Positions 16,258 to 24,477 of a stretch of DNA of 64,000 bases are shown here, in pieces; the first letter of the stretch is position 1, and every line of letters starts with the position of its first letter. This DNA comes from Kocuria sp. cx-455 (GTDB taxonomy: Bacteria > Actinomycetota > Actinomycetes > Actinomycetales > Micrococcaceae): assembly GCF_014698015.1 (NCBI RefSeq), contig NZ_JACXBS010000007.1, forward strand, positions 1 through 64,000, in the 5' to 3' direction. The notes under the pieces are model-generated. The model saw only the letters and a program-made list of their open reading frames with translations, did no database searches and was not told the DNA's origin. Position numbers and translations under genes: made by a program.

Positions 16258-17283
16258 ATGGCTGAGCTCCTGCTGACCATCGGGTTCATCCTGGCCATCG
16301 CCTTCACCGTGGTCAACGGGTTTCATGACGCCTCCAATGCCAACGCGCTACCCATCCGCTTCAATGCCCTCACCCCGCGCGTGGCCGTGGCAATGGGTGC
16401 CGTGTTCAACGTGCTCGGCGCCCTCACCGTGGGGCTCGTCCTCACGCAGCTCATCCCGTTCGACATCCCCGTTCCCATCAGCACCGTGGGAACCGTGGTC
16501 ATCATCTGCACCCTGGTCACGGCCGTGGCGTGGAACCTTCTCACGTGGTGGTGGGCCATGCCCGCCTCGTCCACGGCGGCCATGAGCGGGGGCATCATCG
16601 GCTCGCTCGTGGGTGCCTACGCGGTGGGCCTGGCCCCCGATCTCGCCGTGCATGCCAGCACACTCTGGCAATTGGCGCTGCCCATCATCGTGGCCCCGGC
16701 CATCGCGTTCATCCTTGCGCAGGTACTGGTCTTCGTGGCCGTCTACCTCGCCCGACATGAAGCCCCGGGCGTCGTCAAACGCCGATCTGCCGTTGTTCAG
16801 GCCACCGGCGCGGCAGCCATCCACTTCGGCCATGGCATCCAACACGGCCGGCGTGCCATCTGGGTGTTCGTTGTCCTGCTCATGTGTTATGGGATGTTCA
16901 TTCCCATTTCGCACATCCCGTGGTGGATTCCGGTGCTCGTGGGCCTGTGCCTGGGCGCGGGAACGCTGGGGGGTGGCTGGCGCATCGCCTACACCCTGTC
17001 CTCACGAGTGGTGAACCTGGATCCGTTGCGAGGCGCGGTGGCTCAGACGGTCGCCGGCTCCTTGTTGTTCATCGGCGGCTTCCTGACCCTGTTCCCCATG
17101 TCCATGTCCCAGACCAGCACCGCCGCCATTCTGGGGGCAGGGACGCTTCAACGGTTCCGAACCGTTTACCACCGCACCCTGGTTCAGGTTCTGGTCACGT
17201 GGGCGGTGACGATTCCCGTCTGCGCCGTGATCGCCGGTACCCTCTTCCTCGCCGCATCACCTCTGCTCCAGCTCGGGGCATGA
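16258..17283 (+). CDS. pit: Low-affinity inorganic phosphate transporter, PiT family
   Basis: 341 residues with about ten membrane segments. The PiT duplicated signature is present in the first half as NGFHDASNANALPIRF (the GxNDxAN-like motif with HDASNAN) and in the second half around AIHFGHGIQHGRRAIWVFVVL, a degenerate second copy. It imports metal-phosphate coupled to protons. Operon with the DUF47 regulator immediately upstream; convergent with pstB, the two ends separated by a shared terminator hairpin. The pairing of a PiT and a Pst system gives low- and high-affinity phosphate uptake side by side. Confidence 0.9.
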   Translation: MAELLLTIGFILAIAFTVVNGFHDASNANALPIRFNALTPRVAVAMGAVFNVLGALTVGLVLTQLIPFDIPVPISTVGTVVIICTLVTAVAWNLLTWWWAMPASSTAAMSGGIIGSLVGAYAVGLAPDLAVHASTLWQLALPIIVAPAIAFILAQVLVFVAVYLARHEAPGVVKRRSAVVQATGAAAIHFGHGIQHGRRAIWVFVVLLMCYGMFIPISHIPWWIPVLVGLCLGAGTLGGGWRIAYTLSSRVVNLDPLRGAVAQTVAGSLLFIGGFLTLFPMSMSQTSTAAILGAGTLQRFRTVYHRTLVQVLVTWAVTIPVCAVIAGTLFLAASPLLQLGA

Positions 17284-17287
17284 CAAC

Positions 17288-17327
17288 ACGACGGCGCCGC
17301 GCGCTCGGGTGCGCGCGACGTCGTCGT
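17288..17327. terminator. Bidirectional terminator between pit and pstB
   Basis: Imperfect 17-bp inverted repeat (acgacggcgccgcgcgc / gcgcgcgacgtcgtcgt, two mismatches) with a 6-nt loop, in the 73-bp gap between convergent stop codons. Confidence 0.65.
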
Positions 17328-17356
17328 CTTGTGAGAAGCGTCAGGGACGCACCGGA

Positions 17357-18136
17357 TCAGCCGAAACGGCCGGACACGTAATCCTCGGTGTCCTTCTTCT
17401 GCGGGTTGTTGAAGATCTCCGTGGTGGGCGCGTACTCAATGAGCTTGCCCGGCTTGCCGGTGCCCTCGATATTGAAGAACGCGGTGCGATCGGACACACG
17501 CGATGCCTGCTGCATGTTGTGGGTCACGATCACCACGGTGTAATCGGCCTTGAGCTCGTTGATGAGATCCTCGATGGCCAGGGTGGAAATCGGGTCCAGG
17601 GCGGAGCAGGGCTCATCCATGAGAATCACGTCCGGCTTCACGGCAATGGCGCGGGCAATGCACAAGCGCTGCTGCTGACCACCGGACAGCCCCGAACCGG
17701 GCTTGCCCAGACGATCCTTGACCTCGTTCCAGAGATTGGCGCCCCGCAGGGAGGACTCCACGAGCTCATCCGCCTCCGCGGACGAGATGCGCTTGTTGTT
17801 GAGTTTCACGCCGGCCAGCACGTTGTCACGGATGGACATGGTGGGGAACGGGTTGGGCCGCTGGAAGACCATACCGATCATGGAGCGCACCGTCACCGGG
17901 TCCACGCCCTTGCCGTACAGGTCGTCACCGTCCAGCAGCACCTTGCCCTTGGCGTACGCACCCGGGATCACCTCGTGCATGCGGTTGAGCGTGCGCAAGA
18001 ACGTGGACTTACCGCACCCCGAGGGTCCGATGAAAGCGGTCACGGACCGGGCTTCAATGTTGATGTTGACGTCCTCGACGGCCAGGAAATCGCCGTAGTA
18101 AACGTTCAGGTCTTCAACGTCGATTCGTTTCGACAT
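17357..18136 (-). CDS. pstB: Phosphate ABC transporter ATP-binding protein PstB
   Basis: 259 residues, full length for PstB. Walker [10 protein letters not shown], the Q-loop region [17 protein letters not shown] typical of PstB, the signature LSGGQQQRL, Walker [14 protein letters not shown], and the switch His in VTHNMQQA. It powers phosphate import through PstCA from the cytoplasmic side. Last gene of the pstS-pstC-pstA-pstB operon, 37 bp after pstA, with an AAGGA ribosome site. In this family expression rises under phosphate limitation through PhoP. Confidence 0.95.
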   Translation of the reverse strand: MSKRIDVEDLNVYYGDFLAVEDVNINIEARSVTAFIGPSGCGKSTFLRTLNRMHEVIPGAYAKGKVLLDGDDLYGKGVDPVTVRSMIGMVFQRPNPFPTMSIRDNVLAGVKLNNKRISSAEADELVESSLRGANLWNEVKDRLGKPGSGLSGGQQQRLCIARAIAVKPDVILMDEPCSALDPISTLAIEDLINELKADYTVVIVTHNMQQASRVSDRTAFFNIEGTGKPGKLIEYAPTTEIFNNPQKKDTEDYVSGRFG

Positions 18137-18173
18137 GGTGTGGATTCCTTAGAACTCGTGACTCGATAAGTGC

Positions 18174-19292
18174 TTAGCGGCCGGCCGTCTTGGGAGCGAA
18201 GGCCTTGGCGATCTGCCGCGCGAGGAGGTTGAGCAGCATCACGATCGCGATCAGGATCAGTGCCGCGGCCCAGGCCCGCTGCAGCGAGGGGTCGGGGTTG
18301 GTGGGCGAGGTCGGTGTCAAGATCTGGTAGTAGATGTAGGTGGGCAGCGTGGTCATCCAGCCTGAGAACGAGTTCCAGTTGATGGCCGTTGCGAAGCCCG
18401 CCGTGACCAGCAGCGGAGCGGTCTCACCGATCACGCGGGCAATAGCCAGCGTGACACCCGAAGCAATACCGGAGATCGCGGTGGGGATGACCACCTTCAA
18501 AATGGTGCGCCATTTGCGCACGCCCAGGGCGTAGGAGGCCTCACGCAACTCGTTGGGCACGATGCGCAGCATTTCCTCGGTGTTCTTCACGACCGTGGGG
18601 ATCATGAGCACGGTCAGGGCGACGGCGGCCACAAAGCCGGTGCGGGTGGACGGTCCGAAAATCATGCCGAACAGTGCCGCCGCGAACAAACCGGCCACGA
18701 TGGAGGGGATACCGGTCATCACGTCCACGAAGAACGTGATGGCCTTACCCAGCCAGCCATTGTTGGAGTACTCCACCAGGTAGATGGCGGTTAACAACCC
18801 GATCGGCACCGACAGCAACGTGGCCCAGAACGTAATGGAGATCGTGCCCACAATGGCGTGGTAGGCGCCGCCCACAACCTCCCCGGGGCCCTCGGCAAAG
18901 TTGTCCTGGGCGCCGGTCACACCGTTCATGGAGGTGAACAACAGGTTGGATGTCAGGCCGGGGATGCCGTTGGCCAGGACGGTCCAAATCACCGAGACAA
19001 GCGGGATCACGGCCAGGATGAACGCGGTGTAGACCAGGAAGGTCATGAGCGAGTCGGCTCCGGCGCGCGATCCCTCGATCGCACCTACCAGCAGCGGGCC
19101 CGCGATGAGGAACACGAGGGCGGCGAAAATGGCCCAGGTCGCAATGTTGAAGCCGATGAGCGCGGAAATTGCGGCGCCCACCACAATAGCCCCCGCACCG
19201 ATGGCGGGGATGAGCCACTTGGGCCGCTGACCGCGAGTCAACTTGGACTCGCGCACGGGAGAGGCACCGGGCTTGGTCGTGGTCGTGGTCAT
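18174..19292 (-). CDS. pstA: Phosphate ABC transporter permease PstA
   Basis: 372 residues, longer than the usual ~290 because of an N-terminal extension with extra hydrophobic segments. The MetI-like permease domain includes SVPIGLLTAIYLVEYSNNG, DVMTGIPSIVAGLF and the EAA loop ELREASYALGVRKWRTILKV that contacts PstB. It forms the membrane channel with PstC. The ATG overlaps the pstC stop by one base (TGATG), a sign of translational coupling. The sequence after the EAA loop, GIASGVTLAIARVIGETAPLL, is typical of PstA. Confidence 0.94.
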   Translation of the reverse strand: MTTTTTKPGASPVRESKLTRGQRPKWLIPAIGAGAIVVGAAISALIGFNIATWAIFAALVFLIAGPLLVGAIEGSRAGADSLMTFLVYTAFILAVIPLVSVIWTVLANGIPGLTSNLLFTSMNGVTGAQDNFAEGPGEVVGGAYHAIVGTISITFWATLLSVPIGLLTAIYLVEYSNNGWLGKAITFFVDVMTGIPSIVAGLFAAALFGMIFGPSTRTGFVAAVALTVLMIPTVVKNTEEMLRIVPNELREASYALGVRKWRTILKVVIPTAISGIASGVTLAIARVIGETAPLLVTAGFATAINWNSFSGWMTTLPTYIYYQILTPTSPTNPDPSLQRAWAAALILIAIVMLLNLLARQIAKAFAPKTAGR

Positions 19293-20239
19293 CAGTTAGC
19301 TCCCGAGAATTCCTTGTAGCGGGCAATGATGGCGCGAGCGATCATGTTCACCACCAGGGTGATCAGGAACAGCACCAGACCGGCGGCAATCAGCTCGGAC
19401 AACCGCAGACCGTAGGCCTCGGGGAAGTTCAAAGCGATTTCCGCCGCGATTGTCTGGTTACCGGACTTGATCAGCGACGAAATCATGGGTCCGGAGGAGA
19501 GCACCAAAGCCACGGCCATGGTTTCGCCCAGGGCACGACCAAGGGCCAACATCACGGACGAGATGATGCCGGGGCGGGCGAAGGGCAACACCGACATCCG
19601 GATCATTTCCCAGCGAGTCGCACCCAAAGCCAGGGCCGCTTCTTCGTGCAGCTTGGGCGTCTGGGTGAAGATCTCGCGAGACATCGCAGTGATGATGGGC
19701 AGGATCATGATGGCCAGCACAATGCCGGCGGTCAACATGGTCTTACCGGTCTGGGACGCGGGCCCTTCGAAGATCGGAATGAATCCCAGGTTGTTGGCCA
19801 GCCAGTTGTAGAACGGCACCAGGGCCGGGGCCAACGCCGTGGCGCCCCACGCACCGTAGATCACGGAAGGAATCGCGGCGAGCAGGTCGATCACGTAACC
19901 GACGGACTTGGAAATCCTGGCCGGGGCGTAGTGCGAGATGTACAGGGCCACCAGGATGCCAATGGGCGTGGCGATCAGCAGCGCAATGATCGCTGCGATC
20001 AGCGTGCCGAGCACCAGGGGCCAGATGTACGTGAAGAAACCTTCTCCGCCGGTGATCTCGTCCGCCGGGGCCGCGAACGTGGGCAGCGCCTGCATCAGCA
20101 GGAACAACGCCACGGCCGCGAGCACGGCAAAAATCAAGATGCCCGCTGCGAGACTCAACCCTGAGAAAATCGAGTCGCCGGCACGACCGGCCGAGGAATT
20201 CATGGTTCCCGGCTTCTGTGCGCTCGCTGTGGTGGACAT
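19292..20239 (-). CDS. pstC: Phosphate ABC transporter permease PstC
   Basis: 315 residues from the ATG at 20239, which has AGGGA nine bases upstream; a TTG two codons earlier (20245) is the less likely start. Six membrane segments in a MetI-like domain with TPIGILVALYISHYAPARI, VIDLLAAIPSVIYGAWG and the EAA loop HEEAALALGATRWEMIRM. It pairs with PstA to form the phosphate channel. A strong hairpin separates it from pstS, which may lower pstCAB expression relative to the binding protein. Confidence 0.94.
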   Translation of the reverse strand: MSTTASAQKPGTMNSSAGRAGDSIFSGLSLAAGILIFAVLAAVALFLLMQALPTFAAPADEITGGEGFFTYIWPLVLGTLIAAIIALLIATPIGILVALYISHYAPARISKSVGYVIDLLAAIPSVIYGAWGATALAPALVPFYNWLANNLGFIPIFEGPASQTGKTMLTAGIVLAIMILPIITAMSREIFTQTPKLHEEAALALGATRWEMIRMSVLPFARPGIISSVMLALGRALGETMAVALVLSSGPMISSLIKSGNQTIAAEIALNFPEAYGLRLSELIAAGLVLFLITLVVNMIARAIIARYKEFSGAN

Positions 20240-20334
20240 GTACAAAGTCCCTTCAAATCATGGTCATGTGTGGTGCCTGGGCAACCTACCATTGCTGCTC
20301 AGCAGGAGTGGCTCCCGGGCGATTCGCGCGCAGA

Positions 20335-20365
20335 CGGCGTCGACGCGTTGTGCGCGCCGACGCCG
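20335..20365 (-). terminator. Intercistronic hairpin between pstS and pstC
   Basis: 13-bp stem (cggcgtcggcgcg / cgcgtcgacgccg on the minus strand) with one G-U pair and a 5-nt loop, in the 149-bp gap between pstS and pstC. No U-run follows, so it may act as a partial attenuator or an mRNA-stability element rather than a full terminator. Confidence 0.6.
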
Positions 20366-20388
20366 CTCGTGCGCGTCACGTGGTCAGG

Positions 20389-21501
20389 TCAGCCCTGGAC
20401 CGAGATGGAGTCGACTGCTGCGGTGGCCTGCTCGCGCAGGGTCTCCGACAACGGTGCAGAACCGGCGGAATCGGAGGCCGTCTTCTGACCGTCCTCCGAG
20501 ATCACGTAGGACTCGAAGGCCTTCACCAAGTCGGCCGTCTCCTGAGAATCGTACTGGGAGCACACCACGTGGTAGGAAATCAGCACGAGCGGGTAGGCAC
20601 CGGCTTCGGTGGTGTCACGGTCGAGCTCGATGGCCATGTCGTGCTCACCACGGCCCTCAACTTGTTGGGAGACCTCAACGGCCTTGGCCGCTGCTTCCGG
20701 GGAGTGGGGAACGTATTCCTCGCCCACCTTGATCTCCACGGTGCCCAGGTCACCCACGGCGGAGGCATCCGCGTAGGTGATGGTGCCCTCGGTGCCCTGG
20801 GTGGTGTTCACCACGCCGGAGGTGCCCTTGTCGTTCTCGGCGGCGTACTCGGAGGGCCACGCCTGGTTCGCCTCGTTGGTCCAGTCCTCGGGGGCGGCGG
20901 CGTGGAGATAGTCGGTGAAGTTCTCGGTGGTGCCCGAGTCGTCGTTGCGGTGCACCACGGTGATGCGAGTGTCGGGGAGGTCCGCATCCGGGTTCTGCTC
21001 AGCGATCGCGGGAGCGTTCCAGGTCTTGATCTCGCCCTTGAAAATCTTGGCGATGGTGGGGGCGTCCAGCTTCAAGCTGTCCACACCGGGCAGGTTGAAG
21101 GCCACAGCGATCGGGGAGATGTACACGGGCAGGTTCAGCGCACCGTCGGGTCCGCACTGCTCCTTGGATTCCTCGTTCTCCTCGTCGCTCATGTACGCGT
21201 CGGAGCCGGCGAACTGGGCCCCACCCGCCAGGAAGGCGGTGCGGCCTGCGCCGGAGCCGTCCGGGGAGTACTGGACGGTGGCGCCGCTGTTGGCGGACTG
21301 GAAACCGTTCTGCCACGCCGTCATGGCGGCCTGCTGCGACGATGCGCCAATGCCGGTCAGGGTGCCGGAGACGCTGGACTCCCCGCCGCCGCTGGAGTCT
21401 CCGCCTTCGGTGCCGGTCGGGTTGTCCGAGCCGCAAGCGGTCAGGGCGAGGGCGCCAATGGCGAGAACGGCGGCTGAACGGCCGAAGTAGGAAGCCTTCA
21501 C
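20389..21501 (-). CDS. pstS: Phosphate ABC transporter substrate-binding lipoprotein PstS (operon copy)
   Basis: 370 residues starting at a GTG with AGGGG upstream. The lipoprotein signal ends at the lipobox LTAC (ALALTACGSDN), followed by a Ser/Gly-rich linker. The phosphate-binding loops are SGTLTGIGASSQQAAM, GAQFAGSDAYM and NDDSGTTENFTDYL. First gene of pstSCAB. It is paralogous to the orphan PstS at 8229-9365, with the same motif order and near-identical core segments such as INIPVYISPISVAFNLPG here read as LNLPVYISPIAVAFNLPG. A PHO-box-like direct repeat lies 144 bp upstream. Confidence 0.95.
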   Translation of the reverse strand: MKASYFGRSAAVLAIGALALTACGSDNPTGTEGGDSSGGGESSVSGTLTGIGASSQQAAMTAWQNGFQSANSGATVQYSPDGSGAGRTAFLAGGAQFAGSDAYMSDEENEESKEQCGPDGALNLPVYISPIAVAFNLPGVDSLKLDAPTIAKIFKGEIKTWNAPAIAEQNPDADLPDTRITVVHRNDDSGTTENFTDYLHAAAPEDWTNEANQAWPSEYAAENDKGTSGVVNTTQGTEGTITYADASAVGDLGTVEIKVGEEYVPHSPEAAAKAVEVSQQVEGRGEHDMAIELDRDTTEAGAYPLVLISYHVVCSQYDSQETADLVKAFESYVISEDGQKTASDSAGSAPLSETLREQATAAVDSISVQG

Positions 21502-21644
21502 AGTGTTACCCCTTCATGGAATGTCCCGGCGGTGCCGGTGGATCGCAATGCGACCGGACCCCGGCCGCAACTTCCCCTACGGAACCCAAGATCCGTAGCG
21601 GTACACCCGTGACGGTAGGCAGTGGATATGGACAGCGATCTCCA

Positions 21645-21666
21645 CGAAGGTGAACGCGGGGTTAAC
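21645..21666 (-). promoter_or_regulatory. PHO-box-like direct repeat upstream of pstS
   Basis: On the minus strand two 11-bp units, GTTAACCCCGC and GTTCACCTTCG, stand directly in tandem. They match the PhoP-binding consensus described for Streptomyces (repeated GTTCACC-like 11-mers). A TACCGT box follows 28 bp downstream, so the repeat would sit at or just above the -35 region, as expected for a PhoP-activated promoter. Confidence 0.55.
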
Positions 21667-21795
21667 AGATGACATGTCAGTGCCATGATTGCGCGCGCCA
21701 CCTGCGGCTTCACCGGTCAGTGTGAGTTATTGCACAGGATGGGTGCGCAAAATCCCACGGTCCCTGACCGCCGTCGGAATCCTGCGGCCGCTGCC

Positions 21796-21801
21796 TAAGA
21801 T
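21796..21801 (+). promoter_or_regulatory. -10 box (TAAGAT) of the FUSC gene
   Basis: TANNNT hexamer six bases before the ATG at 21808; no ribosome site, so a leaderless transcript is likely. Confidence 0.5.
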
Positions 21802-21807
21802 GGTGCT

Positions 21808-22965
21808 ATGGCATCGAGCGAGGCGAAACACCCCAGATCCCGGCTTGCTCATGTTCCCTCGGTGGTGAGTCGACGTTCCAAGGTCGGCTGGAACCGCATG
21901 CTCAGGGGGCTGTTTCAAGCCGTTCAGATGACCGTGGCCGCCGTGGGTGCCTACATGATCGCGGAACGGCTCCTCGGCCACCACGGTCCCATCTTCGCGG
22001 CCACTGCCGCTTTGGTCTCGCTGGGGTACGCAAAGGGCGGTCTACGCTACCGACGGGTCCTCGAGGTGTCCATCGGATGCACCCTGGGCATCGTGGTGGG
22101 GGACTTCTTGATCCACGTGCTGGGCCACGGGGAATGGCAGGCGGCCGTGGTGCTGTTGATCTCACTCATGCTGGCCCGTTTCTTGGACAACGGCGCCATT
22201 TTCACCACGCAGATGGGCCTCCAATCCGTGCTGGTGGTGTTGCTCCCGCCATCGCAGGACGGTGTCTTCGCCCGCTCCCTGGACGCCGTCGTGGGTTGCG
22301 CCTGCGCACTGCTCCTGGCCTACTTCATCCCGGAGGATCCCCGCCGAGAGCCTCGGGAGGACGTCCGCAAACTCATCACCGAGTATTCCGAGTTACTGAG
22401 CGAGTGCTCCCGGGCCGTGTCCGATTACGATTCCCGGTTGGCCTGGCACGCCCTGGTCAGGGGGCGGCAAACTCAGCCGCTCGTGGATTCCGTGCGAACG
22501 GGGTTGAAAGCCTCCAAGGAAATTTCACACGCCTCACCTCTGCACCGGCGACATCGCCAAGAAATCGAAGAGCTGGACCATTGCATCCACTATCTCGACC
22601 TGGCCGTGCGAAATTCCCGGGTCCTGGCACGCAGATTGGCCTCCGTGCTGAATCGGGTCACTCTGGCCGATGAGGCGGTGTCGTCACTGTCCGAGGTGCT
22701 CGCGGATCTCTCCGACGCCGTGGTGAGCCTCGGTAATGCCCTGGCGGTGAGCCACCCGCAATCGCGTGAGAGCTATTTGCGGCAGGCGCGTAACGAACTG
22801 TTCTCCGTGGCGGCTCGCCTGGAACCCCGGGAGATGGGGGTGCACACCATGGAGGGCGAAGCCCTGGTACTGATGATCCGCCCCATGGTGGTCGACCTGA
22901 TCGAAGCCACCGGCATCAGCCACCAGGTGGCGATCAATCATCTGCCGGCGCTCCAATCGGATTGA
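21808..22965 (+). CDS. FUSC-like / aromatic acid exporter-type membrane protein
   Basis: 385 residues. The N-terminal half has four to six membrane segments (residues ~35-175) with GPIFAATAALVSLGYAKGG and RRVLEVSIGCTLGIVVGD, the pattern of the fusaric acid resistance-like (FUSC) and ArAE families. The C-terminal half is a soluble helical domain with coiled-coil character. Family members export aromatic acids or are of unknown role. It is monocistronic and divergent from pstS. Substrate cannot be read from the sequence. Confidence 0.75.
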   Translation: MASSEAKHPRSRLAHVPSVVSRRSKVGWNRMLRGLFQAVQMTVAAVGAYMIAERLLGHHGPIFAATAALVSLGYAKGGLRYRRVLEVSIGCTLGIVVGDFLIHVLGHGEWQAAVVLLISLMLARFLDNGAIFTTQMGLQSVLVVLLPPSQDGVFARSLDAVVGCACALLLAYFIPEDPRREPREDVRKLITEYSELLSECSRAVSDYDSRLAWHALVRGRQTQPLVDSVRTGLKASKEISHASPLHRRHRQEIEELDHCIHYLDLAVRNSRVLARRLASVLNRVTLADEAVSSLSEVLADLSDAVVSLGNALAVSHPQSRESYLRQARNELFSVAARLEPREMGVHTMEGEALVLMIRPMVVDLIEATGISHQVAINHLPALQSD

Positions 22966-22999
22966 GATCACCGCTGCTATGCGTGTCTGACGGGAAAGT

Positions 23000-23005
23000 T
23001 ACTGT
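23000..23005 (+). promoter_or_regulatory. -10 box (TACTGT) of radA
   Basis: TANNNT hexamer six bases before the radA ATG; leaderless arrangement. Confidence 0.55.
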
Positions 23006-23011
23006 GAACGC

Positions 23012-24403
23012 ATGAGCACCAAGACCCGCAAATCCTCAGTATCCTACCGCTGCACAGAATGCGGCTGGACCACGGCCAAATGGGTGGGTCGGTGCGGAGA
23101 ATGCCAGTCCTGGGGAACGGTCGAAGAGGCCGGGGCGGCCCAGGATCACGGCCGCACCCAGGCGGCTCGTTCCGTGGCCCAACCGGCCACACCCATTGGC
23201 CAGGTCGATTCTTCCGTTGCGCAGTTCACCCCCACCCATGTTCCCGAGCTGGATCGTGTGCTGGGCGGTGGGCTGGTACCGGGCGCCGTCATTTTGCTGG
23301 CGGGCGAACCGGGTGTGGGTAAGTCCACCCTCCTGCTCGACGCTGCGGCCAAGGTGGCCGGGGGCCGGACTCCACGGGACGTGCTCTACGTGACCGGCGA
23401 GGAGTCCGCCGCGCAGGTCAAACTGCGCGCGGAACGCATCGGGGCGGTCGCGGACACGCTCTACCTCACCGCGGAAACGGATCTGTCCACCGCGCTCGCT
23501 CACGTGGCGGCCGTGAAACCCCAGCTGCTCATCGTGGATTCGGTTCAGACGCTCGCCAGCTCGGAAGTGGACGGCTCCGCGGGTGGTGTCAGTCAGGTCC
23601 GCGAGGTGGCCGCGAGCCTCATTCACGCCGCCAAGACCAGGAACATGACCACGTTGCTGGTCGGACACGTCACCAAAGAAGGTTCCATTGCCGGCCCACG
23701 GCTGCTCGAGCACCTCGTTGACGTGGTGTGCCAGTTCGAGGGCGACAAGCACTCCCGGATCCGTTTGCTGCGCGCCGTCAAGAACCGTTTCGGCCCCACG
23801 GACGAGGTCGGTTGCTTCGACCTGGCAGAAACAGGCATCGAATCGGTGGCGGACCCGTCCGGATTGTTCGTCTCCCGCACTCCCCTTCCCGTGGCCGGCA
23901 CCTGCCTGAGCGTCACGGTTGAGGGCCGCAGGCCCTTGTTGGCCGAGGTGCAGGCCCTGTTGGACAAGTCCAGCACCGCCCAGCCCCGCCGAGCCACCTC
24001 AGGTCTGGACGGTTCTCGCGTGGCCATGCTGTTGGCTGTGCTGCAGCGTCGGGCGGGTGTCGCCCTGGCCACTCTGGACTGCTACGTCTCCACCGTGGGC
24101 GGCGTGCGACTCACCGAGCCGGCCACCGACCTGGCGATCTGCATGGCGCTGGCCTCGGCCGCCCAGGACCGCCCGCTGCCCCAGCGTTTGGTGTGCTTCG
24201 GGGAGATCGGGCTGGCCGGTGAGGTCCGGCCCGTCCCGGACATCAATCGTCGGATCCAGGAAGTGGCACGTCTGGGTTTCACCCACGCGGTGGTACCCGC
24301 CTCGCCGAGTGGACCGGGCAAGATCCCCCAGGGCTTCTCCGTGCGAGAAGTCACCACGGTCAGCCAGGCCATTGAATTGCTGTTCCCTCCCCGGGAGCGT
24401 TGA
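23012..24403 (+). CDS. radA: DNA repair protein RadA
   Basis: 463 residues, standard RadA length. N-terminal zinc finger YRCTECGWTTAKWVGRCGEC (C-x2-C..C-x2-C). RecA-like ATPase with Walker A GEPGVGKST near residue 103 and the RadA-specific KNRFGPTDEVG motif. The C-terminal Lon-protease-like domain has ...EIGLAGEVRPVPDINRRIQEV. It processes branched recombination intermediates and helps RecA-driven strand exchange in the cytosol. disA follows 74 bp downstream; in many Firmicutes and Actinobacteria radA and disA are neighbours, and DisA and RadA act on the same branched DNA. Confidence 0.96.
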   Translation: MSTKTRKSSVSYRCTECGWTTAKWVGRCGECQSWGTVEEAGAAQDHGRTQAARSVAQPATPIGQVDSSVAQFTPTHVPELDRVLGGGLVPGAVILLAGEPGVGKSTLLLDAAAKVAGGRTPRDVLYVTGEESAAQVKLRAERIGAVADTLYLTAETDLSTALAHVAAVKPQLLIVDSVQTLASSEVDGSAGGVSQVREVAASLIHAAKTRNMTTLLVGHVTKEGSIAGPRLLEHLVDVVCQFEGDKHSRIRLLRAVKNRFGPTDEVGCFDLAETGIESVADPSGLFVSRTPLPVAGTCLSVTVEGRRPLLAEVQALLDKSSTAQPRRATSGLDGSRVAMLLAVLQRRAGVALATLDCYVSTVGGVRLTEPATDLAICMALASAAQDRPLPQRLVCFGEIGLAGEVRPVPDINRRIQEVARLGFTHAVVPASPSGPGKIPQGFSVREVTTVSQAIELLFPPRER

Positions 24404-24465
24404 CGGGGCCCTGGTAGTGCGCGTGGCGCCCCAAGACCGAGTGCGAGGTGGCTGCGGGTAGCACG

Positions 24466-24471
24466 TAGGAT
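24466..24471 (+). promoter_or_regulatory. -10 box (TAGGAT) of disA
   Basis: TANNNT hexamer six bases before the GTG at 24478, supporting that GTG as start and a promoter separate from radA. Confidence 0.5.
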
Positions 24472-24477
24472 GACGAT

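Larger units (their letters stand above)
21502..21807. other. Divergent promoter region between pstS and the FUSC gene
   Basis: 306 bp with no gene. It contains the PHO-box-like repeat at 21645-21666, a TACCGT -10-like box for pstS at 21612-21617 (minus), and the TAAGAT box of the FUSC gene. Confidence 0.6.

Noticed and set aside
20218-21477. 419-codon plus-strand frame opposite pstS
   Set aside because: Antisense of a well-supported lipoprotein gene; Gly/Val/Leu-rich shadow typical of high-GC DNA.
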